From contig OX375880.1 of the NCBI GenBank assembly GCA_947359465.1, forward strand, positions 22,210,714 through 22,274,713: 64,000 nt of DNA. Direction: 5' to 3'. This stretch comes from Metellina segmentata (Eukaryota > Arthropoda > Arachnida > Araneae > Tetragnathidae). Below, in pieces: positions 45,081 through 57,257 of this stretch. The notes under the pieces are model-generated. The model ran no database searches. It was not told the origin of the DNA and saw only the letters and a program-made list of their open reading frames with translations. Position 1 is the first letter of the stretch. Every line of letters begins with the position of its first letter. Position numbers and translations under genes: made by a program.

Positions 45081-46824
45081 TAAGTATATCTGACAATTTG
45101 AAATAATCATAAGGAATCAAAGTGAGAAAAATTTGTAAACGTGTAGAAAACGAAAGAGGAAGATCTGGGGAATCTAAAAAGTTAGCCACACGACATGGAC
45201 CGAGCGTAAACGGGCGTAAATGCAGTGGCTCAAAGAAGACGATTGGTCGGCAGCCGAGTTGATGATAAAACCGAACACTGCGCATCATCTACAGCCGCCA
45301 TATCATACAATCCAAGACGTTTTCCGACAAAATATGACGTTAGTGCAGAACGGACTACATATTGGACTATTTTATTTAAAAAATCCCCCCTAAATAAAGA
45401 AAGAGCTTAAGATTAAATGAAGCTTTCTCCAATTAGATATTTTGGGTTCCCTCTTGAATGTACAAATTTTAGACGGAACACAAGAATTAATTGCGAAATA
45501 AACTGACAATGCCACAATAGCCCTCTACCTAACCCAGATGGCGTTGGCAGACATGCATCCTTATGTGTTACTGGGGTTTAATTTATGTAAACCTTTGCCA
45601 ATTAAAATTGAAGATATAAAATTTTGAAGAATTCTGTAAATACATGTTTCTCAAATAAATATGTTTTAACATTTCCGAAACCGTATTATTTAATGAAAGC
45701 CCTTGATACGCAATCTCAAAAAGTATATGAATCCATAAAGTGGTAAATGCTGCACTGGAGTAACACAGCTGTCTACTAGCGAAGATCAGGGATCAATCCC
45801 GAAAGGAAATATATCGGAGAAAAACAACTCTTCACTTTGAACCACGGTCACATTACAAGGTCCCAACTACCACACCACTCCAACGTCAAGACATATGAGG
45901 CTATGAGATATTTAATGTGCACAAGTCTCTATATGGTCTTTGTTTAGATCGAGTTTCGAAGTATCAACTATCTGGTTGCTAATCCTCTACATTTCCTACC
46001 GTGGTTCGTCATCTGACCTTGTTTCAAAATTATCATGTGTTGTCCTTGGATCTTTCCCGGACTGATACATGACCGTCGCCTATACTCCAATGTGTTGTTC
46101 CAGTGCGACGTTAATACAACTACCTACCTTTCTTCTAACCGGTTTACAGCAGCACCTATCCTTCTAGGTTAAAAGGAGCTGAAATTTGGCATGGTCATTT
46201 AAAAAATACTTTATAATAGACTCTATCAAAACGTGAACGTTGTTGCTCATAGTTTTTGTATATTAATTTCATTATTAGTATTTCACATACACAATGAACT
46301 TTAAAATAACATTGCTTAGATTTTGTTTTGGACATAGAAGAAGTTTTCAGTTTAATAGGCGGATAAATTTGAAAAATATGATTAAAAGTTTCGAAAACTA
46401 ATTAGCACTAAGCTATCCAAATTTTCCATTCTCCTAATACAAAATGTTTGGATAAAATGATTTGGTGATGTAAATGTCATGTATATAATTGTGTGTAAGA
46501 CATTATTTCCTATTGGAATGTACCTTTGTCTTTGATCAAATTTAAAAGACGAGCAAATAATAAGGGAGCTGGTTCAAATGTTTCCTCGCAGTTCTATAAG
46601 TTAACAAAGAGGAATAACGAACAGCGATAGCAGTCAGTAGACCTCCAGCTACATTTATTACGAATATTGACAGTATGTTTTGTTACATAGATGAATGCTC
46701 ATAGAGAAACTACAAGCCAAACTCGGACTTCGGTATGAAGCTGTAAATTTCTTTCTATGAAGGATAACTCCAATAACTACTCTGTGAAAATCAGCCATCA
46801 GGGGCATATCTCCGTTAGTTGTAT
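45060..46824 (-). repeat. Second arm of inverted duplication (3' flank of IR copy 3)
   Basis: Reverse complement of about 25660-27480. With 62188-62462 it completes the 3' flank of IR copy 3; the Gypsy element 46825-62187 splits it. At the junction the reconstructed site differs from copy 2 (GTTAGTTGCGTATGGGC) by two bases. No gene. Confidence 0.88.
46821..46824. repeat. Probable target duplication (GTAT) of outer Gypsy element
   Basis: GTAT precedes the left LTR; GGAT (62188-62191) follows the right LTR. One mismatch in four. Removing the element and one copy restores collinearity with the IR copy 2 flank. Confidence 0.65.
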
Positions 46825-47083
46825 TGTAAGGTGTTTCATAGACGGAATAAGGTAGCTGGATTAGACCGTCAAGTCTTTATTTGCTTTGACGACACAAACA
46901 CAAATTACAGGAACGTGCACCACTTGGACGTAAAAACATGACATTAAATTAAAGAAAGACATTTTAAATTTTGTTGAATACAACGTCATCAGCCATCCCA
47001 TCCGCACAACCGCACTCGTTGTTCTTCCTATGCTTTCGCTAAGCATTCTGGGTGCTCATGATGACGTGGGTCATGACGTTACA
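46825..47083 (-). repeat. 3' LTR of outer Gypsy element
   Basis: TGTAAGG...TTACA. It carries 8 extra bases (ACAACCGC) relative to the other LTR. Confidence 0.9.
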
Positions 47084-47340
47084 GGAGATTCCTCCCCTCT
47101 GGAAAAACTTTCTGCAAGTCTCCAACCGAAGGAAGTCAAAAGTTAAAAAAATGTTTAAATATGAAAACAACATGACGATAGGTCTAGTACCACACTTACC
47201 AGATTGGATCAGTACCAAACCTACACGAATATTAATAAACATTTAAAGACGAAAGTAAGATACAAATGTAATTAATTATTACTAAAGGTGTAGAACTACA
47301 GATAAAAGACTAAATATTAAGAACCACTATATTTACAAGT

Positions 47341-48951
47341 TCATTCAGGATCGTCAAGAGTGGGGATCCTGCTTAATCCGTCTGCATTTTTGTGCAGATA
47401 ACCACTTCTATGTTTAACCTCAAAGTCATAAGGTTGTAAGGCCAAAGTCCAACGCATAAGACGGGCATTTGTGCCTGCGTTGCTATTCAACCAAACCAGT
47501 GGATTATGATCAGTCACAATTCTAAATGATTTACCGTCGAGGTAACATTTGAGTTTTTTCACAGCAAAGATAATAGCAGCACATTGTTTCTCACTCACAC
47601 TGTACCGTTTCTCCACGTTTGAAAATTTCTTGCTGAGGTAAACAATAGGATGTTCGGAACCATCTTCAGAATTCTGAGATAAAACGGCTCCCATGCCCAA
47701 GTCGGACGCATCAGTTTGCAAGATGAATGGGAGATTATAGTCGGGTGCATACAGGATAGGAAAGTTAGAAAGAGCTTTCTTAAGTATGACAAAAGCCACG
47801 TCACATTCCTTAGTCCAACTTATAGTTCCTTTTCGAATCTTACCCATCAAAGTGTCTGTCAAAGGAGATGCAATCGAAGAAAACATAGGGATATAACGGC
47901 TGTAATATCCCGCTAGTCCTAAAAAGGCTCTCACATGAGTTTTAGTTCTAGGAGGAGAAAAGTTTTTAATGGCTTCAATTTTTATGTCCATCGGTTTTCT
48001 ACATCCTTCACCCACGATATGTCCAAGATACTGAACTTGACCTTGTGCAAACTTGCACTTTGAAGGTTTAATGGTCAAACCAGCTTTTTGTATTCTTTGT
48101 AAGACAGCATCCACTTGTTTTAGATGGTCTTGAAACGAGTGGGAGAAGATCGCAATGTCATCGAGATACGGCACAGCGAACTCCCCGCACCCTTCCAAAA
48201 GTTGCGAAACCATTTTGTTTAATTCGTATGGGGCATTTTTCAATCCGAACGGCATTCTCAAAGGACGATAGGTGCCAAAGTTTGTGACAAATGCTGCGAG
48301 TCTTTAGGCATTTTCACTCAGCGGGATTTGCAAATACCCTCTTGAGAGATCTAAAATAGTTATAAATTTTGCACTTGAAACCGTCTCAATTCGTTCTTCT
48401 ATATATGGAAGAGGAAAGTACTTGGTCTTAGTTATTTTATTTAGGTTTCTATAATCGATGCAAGGTCTGGGATCTTTTCCAGGCGCCTCAACTAAGATCA
48501 TCGGAGAAGTGTAATCCGAAAAACCAACTTCTATAATTTTCAATGCATACATTTTCTGAATTTCGGACTTCAGGATGTCGTTCTGTCTTGCCGAATTTCG
48601 ATATGGTTTCGAAATAAGTGGCTGATCACTGCTTACTTCGATATCGTGAGTAACAATATCGGTCTTTCCAGGAACATTAGAAAAACATTTCTCGTATTTA
48701 CACACGAGTTGCTTCAATTGAATGAGTTGATCTTCCTCCAACTTATTTCCTAGATGATTTTCTTGAAACATCTCATTTAAGTCTAAGATGTTCGGATTTG
48801 AGTCCACATAAGGAATTTCCATCTCGACTACCACATTTTCATTAGTTTCATTCAAAAGAAAGTTAATTTGTTCTGGTCTCCTATAGTAGGGTTTCAACAT
48901 ATTGACGTGGTATACTTTAGATGTGGATTTCTCACCAGGCATTTCTACCAC
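47341..48951 (-). pseudogene. Gypsy RT and RNase H (3' end of pol)
   Basis: The 48951-48304 part starts with the end of the integrase region (YHVNMLKPYYRR), then a linker and RT: PRPCIDYRNLNKITK, and ITILDLSRGYLQIPL with the motif A aspartate. An in-phase UAA at 48304-48306 interrupts it. The same phase continues to 47341 with MPFGLKNAPYEL and VPYLDDIAIFS (motif C intact), a GLAGYYSRYIP segment, then RNase H with LQTDASDLGMG, an Glu in SEKQCAAI, and IVTDHNPLVW. It ends at ADGLSRIPTLDDPE. Because RNase H is last, the integrase cannot follow RT as in ordinary Gypsy elements. Only one nonsense codon breaks this portion. Confidence 0.92.
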
Positions 48952-50711
48952 ATAATTGGTTTCAGACTGTTGTCGCAGAACTTTACCAGGACCGTCCAGT
49001 GAGGGCTTAACTTATTTGCCTTAAAGGTAGAAAAAATCAGGACCAGGTCTCCTTCGTGAAATTCTCTTTTAACTGCCCTCTTATCATACCAAGTTTTATT
49101 CTTTTGTTGGGATTCTTCCATGTTTGTTGTGGCAAGCTCTTGACACCGCTTCATTCGATTTATCAAAGAGAAAACATACTCGGTTACAGGTTCTCCATCG
49201 TCTTCTGGGTCCATCCACTTCTCGTATAACAGTGTTAAAGGTGTTCTTAAATTCTTTCCATGAACAAGTTCAGCAGGAGTGAACCCAGTGCTTTCATGAA
49301 AAACCGTTCTCAAAGCAAACAGAGCAGGATAAATTGATTTCTCCCAGTCTGATCCAGCTTCCAAGTACAGAATCTTCAGAGTCCTTTTAACTGTCCTGTG
49401 AAATCTTTCCGCCGGATTACTTTGTGGATGATAAATTGAACTATGAACTACTTTTACTCCAAATTACTCAAGGAATGTTGTAGTAAGTTCACTCGTGAAA
49501 GAACTTCCTTGATCTAACTGTAGAACTTTTGGAAACCCCATCCTACTAAAAATCTGCATCAATGCGTCCACCACAGATGTAGAAGTTATGTCTTTGACTG
49601 GAACGGCATCAGGATATTTAGATGCTAGACACATGGCAGTAATTAGATAACGTTTACCACTTGAAGTAACTGGCAAGGGACCACATGCGTCTATATTAAT
49701 CTTCGAGAAAACTTCTTGTATCACAGGAACTAATTTCATAAGAGCTTTCTTTTTATCTCTTGGTTTTCCAACCCGTTGACATTTATCACAAACTCGGACG
49801 TATTCTTCTATTTCTTTGTAGCATTGAGGCCAGAAAAATTGTCTCGATAGAACGTCTTTAGTTTTCCTCACACCTAGATGACCAGAAGTTCCCTCGTGAC
49901 ACAAAGCTTTTAAGTTATTTCGATATATCTTAGGAATCACCAATAACGGTCGATTCACTCCTAACTTATCGATCTTCTTTATGATGAGGAGTTCATTTGA
50001 TAGGATTTCAAATTCTGTTTTATCTTCAGGGCTTTTCTTTTGTAGTTTCTCCATTATTTGTTTCAAATCTTTACATTCCTTTTGCTGAGATGCAAAGGTG
50101 CTAGAATCCACCTTTAAGAGAGACAGCCCTTCAAACTCTTCGCTGGGAGGAAAAGAAAATAGATCATCTTCTTCAATTAGGATTTCTTCCGACAAGGATT
50201 TGTCATCTTCAACACCTTTTTCGTGTCCGTCATTTTCTTCTTCCACTAGACGTTTTTGAGCTCTAGTTTGGATAGCGTTGATTTGATGAGGAACTGGATC
50301 TTCCTTCATCTTCTCCAGGAGAGCCGCAGTTCGGTTTCCGAGCAAGTATCTCCCTTTGTCTACTTGACTCCACACAACTGCTGCTTTCGTAATTACATGT
50401 CCGAATTCTCCCTTCAACTCTACTTCTGCCAGTGGCAAGCAAATAGGAGCATCATCTAAAGGTTGTTGCACCCATATATTTTCGCCAGTGAGCATCTCGG
50501 GTTTTATACGGTTTCTGCACACTACGTCAATACTGGTCCCAGTATCACGGTGAATCGGCATCTTGAATCCGTTCACTTCCCCAATGTAGGTGTAAGGTGA
50601 CGATAAGATATCTTCTTCCTTACCAATCAGACGATTTACAGGGGCGGAACTTTCTTCTTTTCTTTTCAGCAACGGGCAACAGAGTCTTAAGTGTTCTGTT
50701 GAGTTGCACAT
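48945..50711 (-). pseudogene. Gypsy zinc knuckle, protease and integrase (5' part of pol)
   Basis: It begins with a C-x2-C-x4-H-x4-C knuckle, then an aspartic protease region with HRDTGTSIDVV and a YLLGNRTA segment, a charged linker, and the integrase. The integrase has an HHCC finger (HEGTSGHLGVRK...CDKCQRVG) and a core with INIDACGPLP and LQLDQGSSF, D and D present. UAA at 49464-49466 stops the frame just before the E-containing segment, which is readable in phase after it and continues to 48945 (integrase C-terminal region FTPAELVHGKNLRTP). A frameshift near 49000 joins it to the RT part. Direct reading of the order protease-integrase-RT is the key point of this element. Confidence 0.9.
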
Positions 50712-51687
50712 ATAGCAACGGAGTTTTTTCGTTTTTCAAATGCTTCAGTATTCATCGTCTTTTCAACTTCAATTTTCTCTTGCTTCGGTTCCTTAGGATA
50801 AATTTTCGGTTCTGAGTGAAATTTATTTCTCCAACTAGGAAATGGTTTTTCCTTTGGACTGAAAGCTTTCTTCTTGATCAGCATTCGAACGCTGTCATAT
50901 CCATCCAACTTCTCAGACAGAGCCTCTGGACATTTGATTTGTGCCCATTCGTCAGTGAAATGTTCTTTCATCTCTGCAGGAACACGGCGTTTCATCTGAT
51001 CTGTGATAATCAGATCACACAATTGTGCAAAGGTCTCTACTTCCAATCCCCTGATCCATTCTTGAAAGTAGTTTATGATTTCGTTTAGGTAATCAGTCCA
51101 CGACCCTTCGACATTCTTGTTATGTTTAAGTAAACATCTGACGAAATTTTTCTGCAGTCAATTTATATCGTTTCAGTAAAAATTTCTTCATTTGGTCGTA
51201 ATCATCACATACCTCTTCCGACTCCCTTGCTATCAATTGAGCCATATCATGAGGTAGCAACCCGATCAGATGAGATACCCAGAATTCTTGGGAAATGTCA
51301 ACTCTTTTTGCTTGACGTTCAAAAAGGACGAGATATAAACTAATATCCCCATTCTTTGGATCAAATTTCTGCATAAGATGGTGCAATTCCAGTTTAGATT
51401 TTGAGTTGGTTCCACCTGACGTTAGTCCTGGTCTGTTTTGTATCTCTATTCTCATTTTCGCCAGGATGAATTCTTCTTCCCTCTTTCTTTTCTCAAGGTC
51501 ATCTTTTTCCGTCCTTGTTTCAACAATAGTACTTAAGAGTTCCCTAACAAAATTTACTTCGAAATCCTCATGAGTTTATATAGCCTTCTTGAGATCGATT
51601 ATCTTTGCCGAAGCACTAATCTCTATACCCATTTCATCAGCTAAAATCTGAAGATCGACTTTTCGTGCTGACCCTAAAAATGTCATC
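50700..51687 (-). pseudogene. Gypsy Gag of outer element
   Basis: Begins ATG at 51687 (MTFLGSARKVDLQILADEMG), a SAP-like helical start shared with the Gag at 60107. A stop lies near 51574 and a 1-nt shift near 51135, after which the frame is open to 50687, with a shift near 50700 into the zinc knuckle. It includes ISLYLVLFERQAKRVDI and LIITDQMKRRVPAEM, both near-identical in layout to the second Gypsy element (SLYLIMFERQAKRANI, ITDQVKRRVPLEV). Confidence 0.87.
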
Positions 51688-51800
51688 TTCTCGAACTTAA
51701 TAAACTCACTAATTTTAGTTAAGAAACAATTTTGAATTTAATTTTCTAAAATGCAAGCAAAGAATCCACACTCTTAAAGATTGTATAAACAAGTACACAC

Positions 51801-52485
51801 TAGGGTGGTCACAAGGTATTTGGGGAATTATTTTTTTCCGCCCAATCTTCCATGGCACCCCCCCTAAAAGTTGCCAATAGGCTAGAAACTGTGATTGCCA
51901 AAGTTTCAGCTCAATCTGATAATATTAACCCCTGCCTCATTGAGGTTAAAGTTAAGAAAAACAGCGATTTTTAGCAAAAAATCTTAGTTTTTACTCCTTA
52001 AAACCGAAACTATTCGTCCTAGAAACCTGGTTCTTGTCTTATTTCATAGGAAATTTTATTGACTTGAAGTTTGATCTCATCCACTTTTTTTGCTAAAACT
52101 GATCGAATGGTATTTAGCATTTTTCAGGTAAGGTCGTAGTGGATATTCTCAAAAGTGAATTTTCATGCAAAGTCCTAAAAACATTACAATATTCAATTAC
52201 AAATGCTTTCCAGATTTTGCTTTTTGTATTTTTCATTTTGAACATTAAAAAGGCTTTTGTTAGAGGTATTTACAGAAGTAAATTCAACAACATTCAAATT
52301 TAAAATGAAGGAATTAGGGGTAAAGAAGGGTAAGAGAGTAGTAAAAATGACAACAAATAGTGTTCACATGTATTTTATTAATTATATTGTTGAATTATAC
52401 ATCATTACATTATTATTATTTAAATATACAAATTAGGTGGTAATTACAAATTAAGGTGGTAATGTCTTAGATATGGTAGCTTTTC
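51801..52485. repeat. Left terminal inverted repeat
   Basis: About 685 bp, mirrored at 54397-55073 with only scattered differences. Confidence 0.9.
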
Positions 52486-52489
52486 AACA

Positions 52490-54333
52490 GACCGGAAAAA
52501 TTTGCCTACATGCAGATACAACTTGTAAAAGGAACTGCCGTGGTTCTTTGTCTTTCTTCAAAGAGGAATTAAAGTCTTTAATTTTACTCCTCTCTCAGCA
52601 GTGTCTTTAACAACCCTTAAACCGTTCTCTATTTTTTTAGCTTTTAAATAATGTTGATTTACAAACCATACATCGGGATTAGTATTTAAAAAATCTGTAT
52701 CGATTTCAAATCTCTTAAAAAAATATTTAGTTTGAGGAGAAACAAAATAATCAACTTATTTGTCCAATAAATGAACAGCTTGTTGGAGATTGAGTTTTGG
52801 TTTTACATCTCTATCATCACAATCATCTTCATTAGTTTCTACTTCGTACCTTAATTTTTCAACCATGCTTGTTTTGACATTTTTTCCAAAGTATCATCGA
52901 AAAATGAAAATGCAACTTGCTCCTAGTTGCGGTACCACAGATGGTTTATTATTTTAGCCAGGGCCTTGTCTGCAACCTCTTTATCAATTTCCCTGTGTTG
53001 AACTAAAGATTTTAATAATTGTAGGTCTAGGTTGGGGGCCAAAGTAGGTTTGTGGGCATTGAACCATGCTTTTACATAAATACTGATTATAAATAAAAAA
53101 ATATCTTCAATACCATTTCTTTCTAGATCAGTTAACGAAAATTTATCCCTGAAATTATACATTTTAAGAGAATAAATGGCCTTTGTCATCTATCTGGCGT
53201 AATGAATAGCACCAGGTACTCTAAAAGTAATGTCTTTTTCAGGAAGTCGCCCTAAATCAGGGGTGGCCAACCTGTGGCGCATTGGATGAAAACAAGTGGC
53301 GCATTGCATCCTTTCGCCTACTTGTTCTTTTGAAGTAGGCGCCATAACTGAATCCATCAGTGGGCTCCATGACTGCGATCGCCCTCACGTCCAAAATATC
53401 ATCTTTTACTAATGTATTTTGATACTTCAATAAACGCGTATCTTTTGAACTGGCGCACATTAACTAATTTAATTTCCCCTAAGTGAAGCAGACCCTACCC
53501 ATATCTTGAATGTAAGAAGGTAGAATAGGTGCGTGACTTATGGCGCATCTGAACTCGTATGTGAAATAAAATTGGCGCATGGTATGTAAAAGGTTGGCCA
53601 CCCCTGCCCTAAATGAATTAAGCAAAAGTGGATGAATTCGTTATAATTATCCCTGGGCTGTCGGTTTTTTAATTGTTTAAAAAGAAAACTTAAAATTTGG
53701 TCTGCATTACTTATTTTAACTCTAATATTTTCATCTTCTATACCTGTTTTGTATTTCTTCTTGTCTAGCTTAGACCACACAGTTTGGAATTTTCAAAAAA
53801 ATATCTGGCTGTGGACCAGTGGCTGTGCCTATTTTGCAATTAAAAACTGCTTTTGAAGCAACTCCTAAAACATGGTAGCGACATGCTAAATTCAGAAGGT
53901 TTTTCTCTAATAATTGGTCTTTTCTCTAATAATTGGTCTAGCAAAACGCAGTATCCCCTAAGGCGACCAGTATTTACTATTGTGGTATCAAAACACATTG
54001 CCTGGATTTACCCAACTGCTGATAATACAGCTTTTGCCTGAATTATTCCCGTACTATTTTCAAGGATTGGAACACCAATCAACTGTTCTTCATCGCCACA
54101 AGTAATCAAATTCGTAAATCAATTCGCTCCACATTTTCTTTACTCAAAAAGTCTGGAAGCAATTTCCCATACCAGTTCACAACAGCTCCCTCTAAATCAG
54201 AATTTATAAATATATTTTTGATGAGATCAGTTGTTTGCTGTCGGAATTGCGGTCTGCGGAGTCGTCGGACACATCTACCTAGAATTAAATTATGTGGGTC
54301 ATGACCCAATGCCTGAAAAATGCTAAATACCAC
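52490..54333 (-). pseudogene. Transposase-like gene of unclassified long-TIR element
   Basis: Read through several stops and a hAT MITE, the minus strand gives: TDLIKNIFINSDLEGAVVNW and a KENVERIDLRI segment (54106-54333), then an EEQLIGVPILENSTG stretch, CFDTTIVNTGRLRG near 53940-54000, and a helical segment (53538-53780). It continues MTKAIYSLKMYNFRDKFSL and LAPNLDLQLLKSLVQH (52923-53189), NHLWYRN, a stop, then VAFSFFDDTLEKM, and later FEIDTDFLNTNPDVW and VVKDTAERGVKL. This order recurs in a family of unnamed transposon proteins in aphids, cnidarians and spiders, which I recognise only by these motifs. It is non-functional. Confidence 0.65.
53258..53606. mobile_element. hAT MITE related to hAT B and C
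   Basis: Ends CAGGGGTGGCCAACCTGTGG and GGTTGGCCACCCCTG, flanked by CCCTAAAT (53250-53257 and 53607-53614). 349 bp, non-coding. Its ends and subterminal GGCGCA motifs are those of hAT B and C, so it is a deletion derivative moved by that transposase. Confidence 0.92.
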
Positions 54334-54396
54334 TCACAAGTTGTATCTGAAGTACTTTTACAAGTTGTATCTGAATGTAGTCACATTTTTCAAGAC

Positions 54397-55073
54397 TCTT
54401 CAAGAGCTACAATATCTAAGACATTACCACCTTAATTTGTAATTACCACCTAATTTGTATATTTAAATAATAATAATGTAATGATGTATAATTCAACAAT
54501 ATAATTAATAAAATACATGTGAACACTATTTGTTGTCATTTTTACTACTCTCTTACCCTTCTTTACCCCTAATTCCTTCATTTTAAATTTGAATGTTGTT
54601 GAATTTACTTCTGTAAATACCTCTAACAAAAGCCTTTTTAATGTTCAAAATGAAAAATACAAAAAGCAAAATCTGGAAAGCATTTGTAATTGAATATTGT
54701 AATGTTTTTAGGACTTTGCATGAAAATTCACTTTTGAGAATATCCACTACGACCTTACCTGAAAAATGCTAAATACCATTCGATCAGTTTTAGCAAAAAA
54801 AGTGGATGAGATCAAACTTCAAGTCAATAAAATTTCCTATGAAATAAGACAAGAACCAGGTTTCTAGGACGAATAGTTTCGGTTTTAAGGAGTAAAAACT
54901 AAGATTTTTTTGCTAAAAATCGCTGTTTTTATTAACTTTAACCTCAATGAGGCAGGGGTTAATATTATCAGATTGAGCTGAAACTTTGGCAATCACAGTT
55001 TCTAGCCTATTGGCAACTTTCAGTGGGGTGCCATGATAGAAATTCGAAAATTGATTTTTTGTGACCACCCTAG
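54397..55073. repeat. Right terminal inverted repeat
   Basis: Mirror of 51801-52485. It ends GTGACCACCCTA, then the flank GCGCACAC and an AC-repeat. Confidence 0.9.
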
Positions 55074-55828
55074 CGCACACACACACAAATGTGTTGAATT
55101 ACGATTAAATATATAAAAGAGAGCAATCGCAAAATAATTAGGATTTATATCATATGCACAATGAAAATAAAAACTTTATTTTTTAGCTTGAAACCATAAA
55201 AGAGACAATGAACATGTGACCACAAAAATAATAAATCCCCTACTTTTCTTCTGACACAGGAAAGAAAAAGAAAATATACACATATACCAATGTATTCGAG
55301 GAATAGAAAACACAATTTTATTTTTATCCAACGACAGCACCATAAACAAAGTTCTACTTCAAAAAGAAAACAAATTTTCATCTAACAGGATGTAATCTGT
55401 ATTTTTTTTTTACCAAGCTATAAATAAACGCAATGGCGCGCAAAAACGAATTCCACACTTCAAATTCTTAACAGCTGTGAGCAATTAGTAACGATTCAGA
55501 ACCAAAACTAATGTATCCAAATAGTTGAAACACATTTGATACAAGTTTTACACACTTCTAGTCAAGATAAAACTTCGCAAGAACATATTTTTTTCAGAAA
55601 GAAATATAATTCAATGAAACGGGATGTTTCATAAAAAAACAATATTAATAGTTGAATGTTCCAAACTCAATATTATCAGAATTTTGTTCGAGACACTACA
55701 TAAATTCAGTCACATGAATTCTACCAAAACTCAGAAAAATATATGAACATATCAATACGATTAATATTTAACATAGCAAGGTCCGATATAGAGTTATACA
55801 ATCACATCCATTTCTAAACTTAATTAAG
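55074..55828 (-). other. Leader of outer Gypsy element, between nested insertions
   Basis: Non-coding sequence that joins 61362-61936 once the inner Gypsy is removed. A 78-codon frame at 55145-55381 has low-complexity hydrophobic content and is not called. It ends with TAAG (55825-55828), the target duplication of the inner element. Confidence 0.7.
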
Positions 55829-56229
55829 TGTACCGTCATGTAAGAATTTGACGGACAGCTGATTTAAAATTAAACTATTTATTTACATAAATATTTACAA
55901 GATAATTATGGGCACAGCCATCGACAACCGAAACCTGCCTGAAGCCAAAGTAACACAATTGGCAAAACAGAGACGTCTGTCTCTCGTTGAATCTCGAGTC
56001 CGAATTCTCTCAAAATCCACGTTCGCTTCGCAGAACCGCCGCTGACAACGAGAGGGGGGTGAATTCCGAGCCCTCTAGAGATATTTATGTCCTCTCCCGA
56101 ACAGAAACACCCCCACACAGCTGCGAAAACCATCGAGGAACCGCACGTGCAGACTAAAGTTGTTTTCGCATTCCGAAACATTCCAGCGTCCACGTGTTAG
56201 GGAAAAGGGTCGACAAGTACCATGGTACA
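55829..56229 (-). repeat. 3' LTR of inner Gypsy element
   Basis: TGTACC...GGTACA. Ends are palindromic to each other. A 95-codon frame within the LTR is also present in the other LTR because the two are near-identical; it is not treated as a gene. Confidence 0.93.
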
Positions 56230-57257
56230 ACCGCTCCCACTACTGAAAAAACTTTTCCCAAAGGTGAAAAGTTTTCAACGTACGCATCCACAGACGCACG
56301 GATAATCACCCACTGGCAATTCAGAATAACAGATCACTTACCACCACCATATCCTGAAACCGTGACTCAAGAATATGTGTAAGGCAAGTTAAATCCAATC
56401 AATTTAAAATTCATATACCGGAGTAACTTTCTACTCCCTTACAGTATGGTCACTCAAGGCTCAAATACCAAATTAAAATAAAAACAAAATAAACACCAAA
56501 CTTTAAGACTTATACCAAATTCGTTAAAACTAAAACCAAATCACATTAACCACATCACATATAAGAATTTCGTTAAGCGAAACCCAAAATTTCAATACAC
56601 AATACGAACTATACAAATTCCATTAACCAGACAAAAATACAACAAAGCATATTTCTAAATTCAATATTTTCGCTAAGCGAACCCAGAATAAACAAACCAT
56701 ACGAACTATAATAATACTTTCATTAAACCAACCAAAATACACCAAAACATATATAAAATATCAATCTTGTTAAGAGAAAACCAAATTCCTAAGTTTCACT
56801 CAACACACGTCATGAGTTGCAATTTTAAAACTACAAATCTTCAACAGTGGTTTAGAATGACAGAGTGAAAACATCCTAAACACAAAATTAATTTCCACTC
56901 TACACAAAACATAATTTAAATTTGCACGTAGCTTTCAGCGAAACGTACTCGAGTGAAGAACATAGATACAAGAAATCAATTCCACCATACGCAAAACATA
57001 GTTTACAACTTTTAACATTTAAAATCCTCAGCAAAAGATACTGATATCATAGATGAATATTTCATAATTACAAGGCTACCAATTTCACTCCGGGCAAACA
57101 TGATTCACAATTTTAGCACTTAAAATCTCCAGAAAGAAAAAAGAAACATTTAAGTGAAATGCCCATAACTACAAAAATCTCCATTTCACTCAACTCAAAA
57201 CATGATTCACAATAATATTACACTATACAACACAAATCTTCCTCAATTACATTTTAT
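56230..57257 (-). other. Non-coding 3' region of inner Gypsy element
   Basis: About 1 kb between RNase H and the 3' LTR. It is A-rich on the plus strand, with several loose repeats of a CCATTTCACTC...CATGATTCACAA type near 56930-57210. No gene. The polypurine tract AGTAGTGGGAGCGG lies against the LTR (complement of about 56231-56245). Confidence 0.7.

Larger units (their letters stand above)
51801..55073 (-). mobile_element. DNA transposon with ~680-bp terminal inverted repeats
   Basis: Arms 51801-52485 and 54397-55073 are near-perfect inverted copies, beginning TAGGGTGGTCAC and ending GTGACCACCCTA. Flanks GTACACAC and GCGCACAC may be an imperfect 8-bp duplication. The interior holds a broken transposase-type gene on the minus strand (52490-54333), itself interrupted by a hAT MITE. 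The element is inserted in the gag leader of the outer Gypsy element. Its superfamily was not assigned. Confidence 0.85.

Noticed and set aside
55145..55381. 78-codon hydrophobic frame
   Set aside because: Lies in the non-coding leader of the outer Gypsy element, with low-complexity composition and no match.
55906..56193. 95-codon frame present in both LTRs of the inner Gypsy element (also 61032-61319)
   Set aside because: Both LTRs are near-identical by descent, so its presence twice is no evidence of selection. It has no recognised content.
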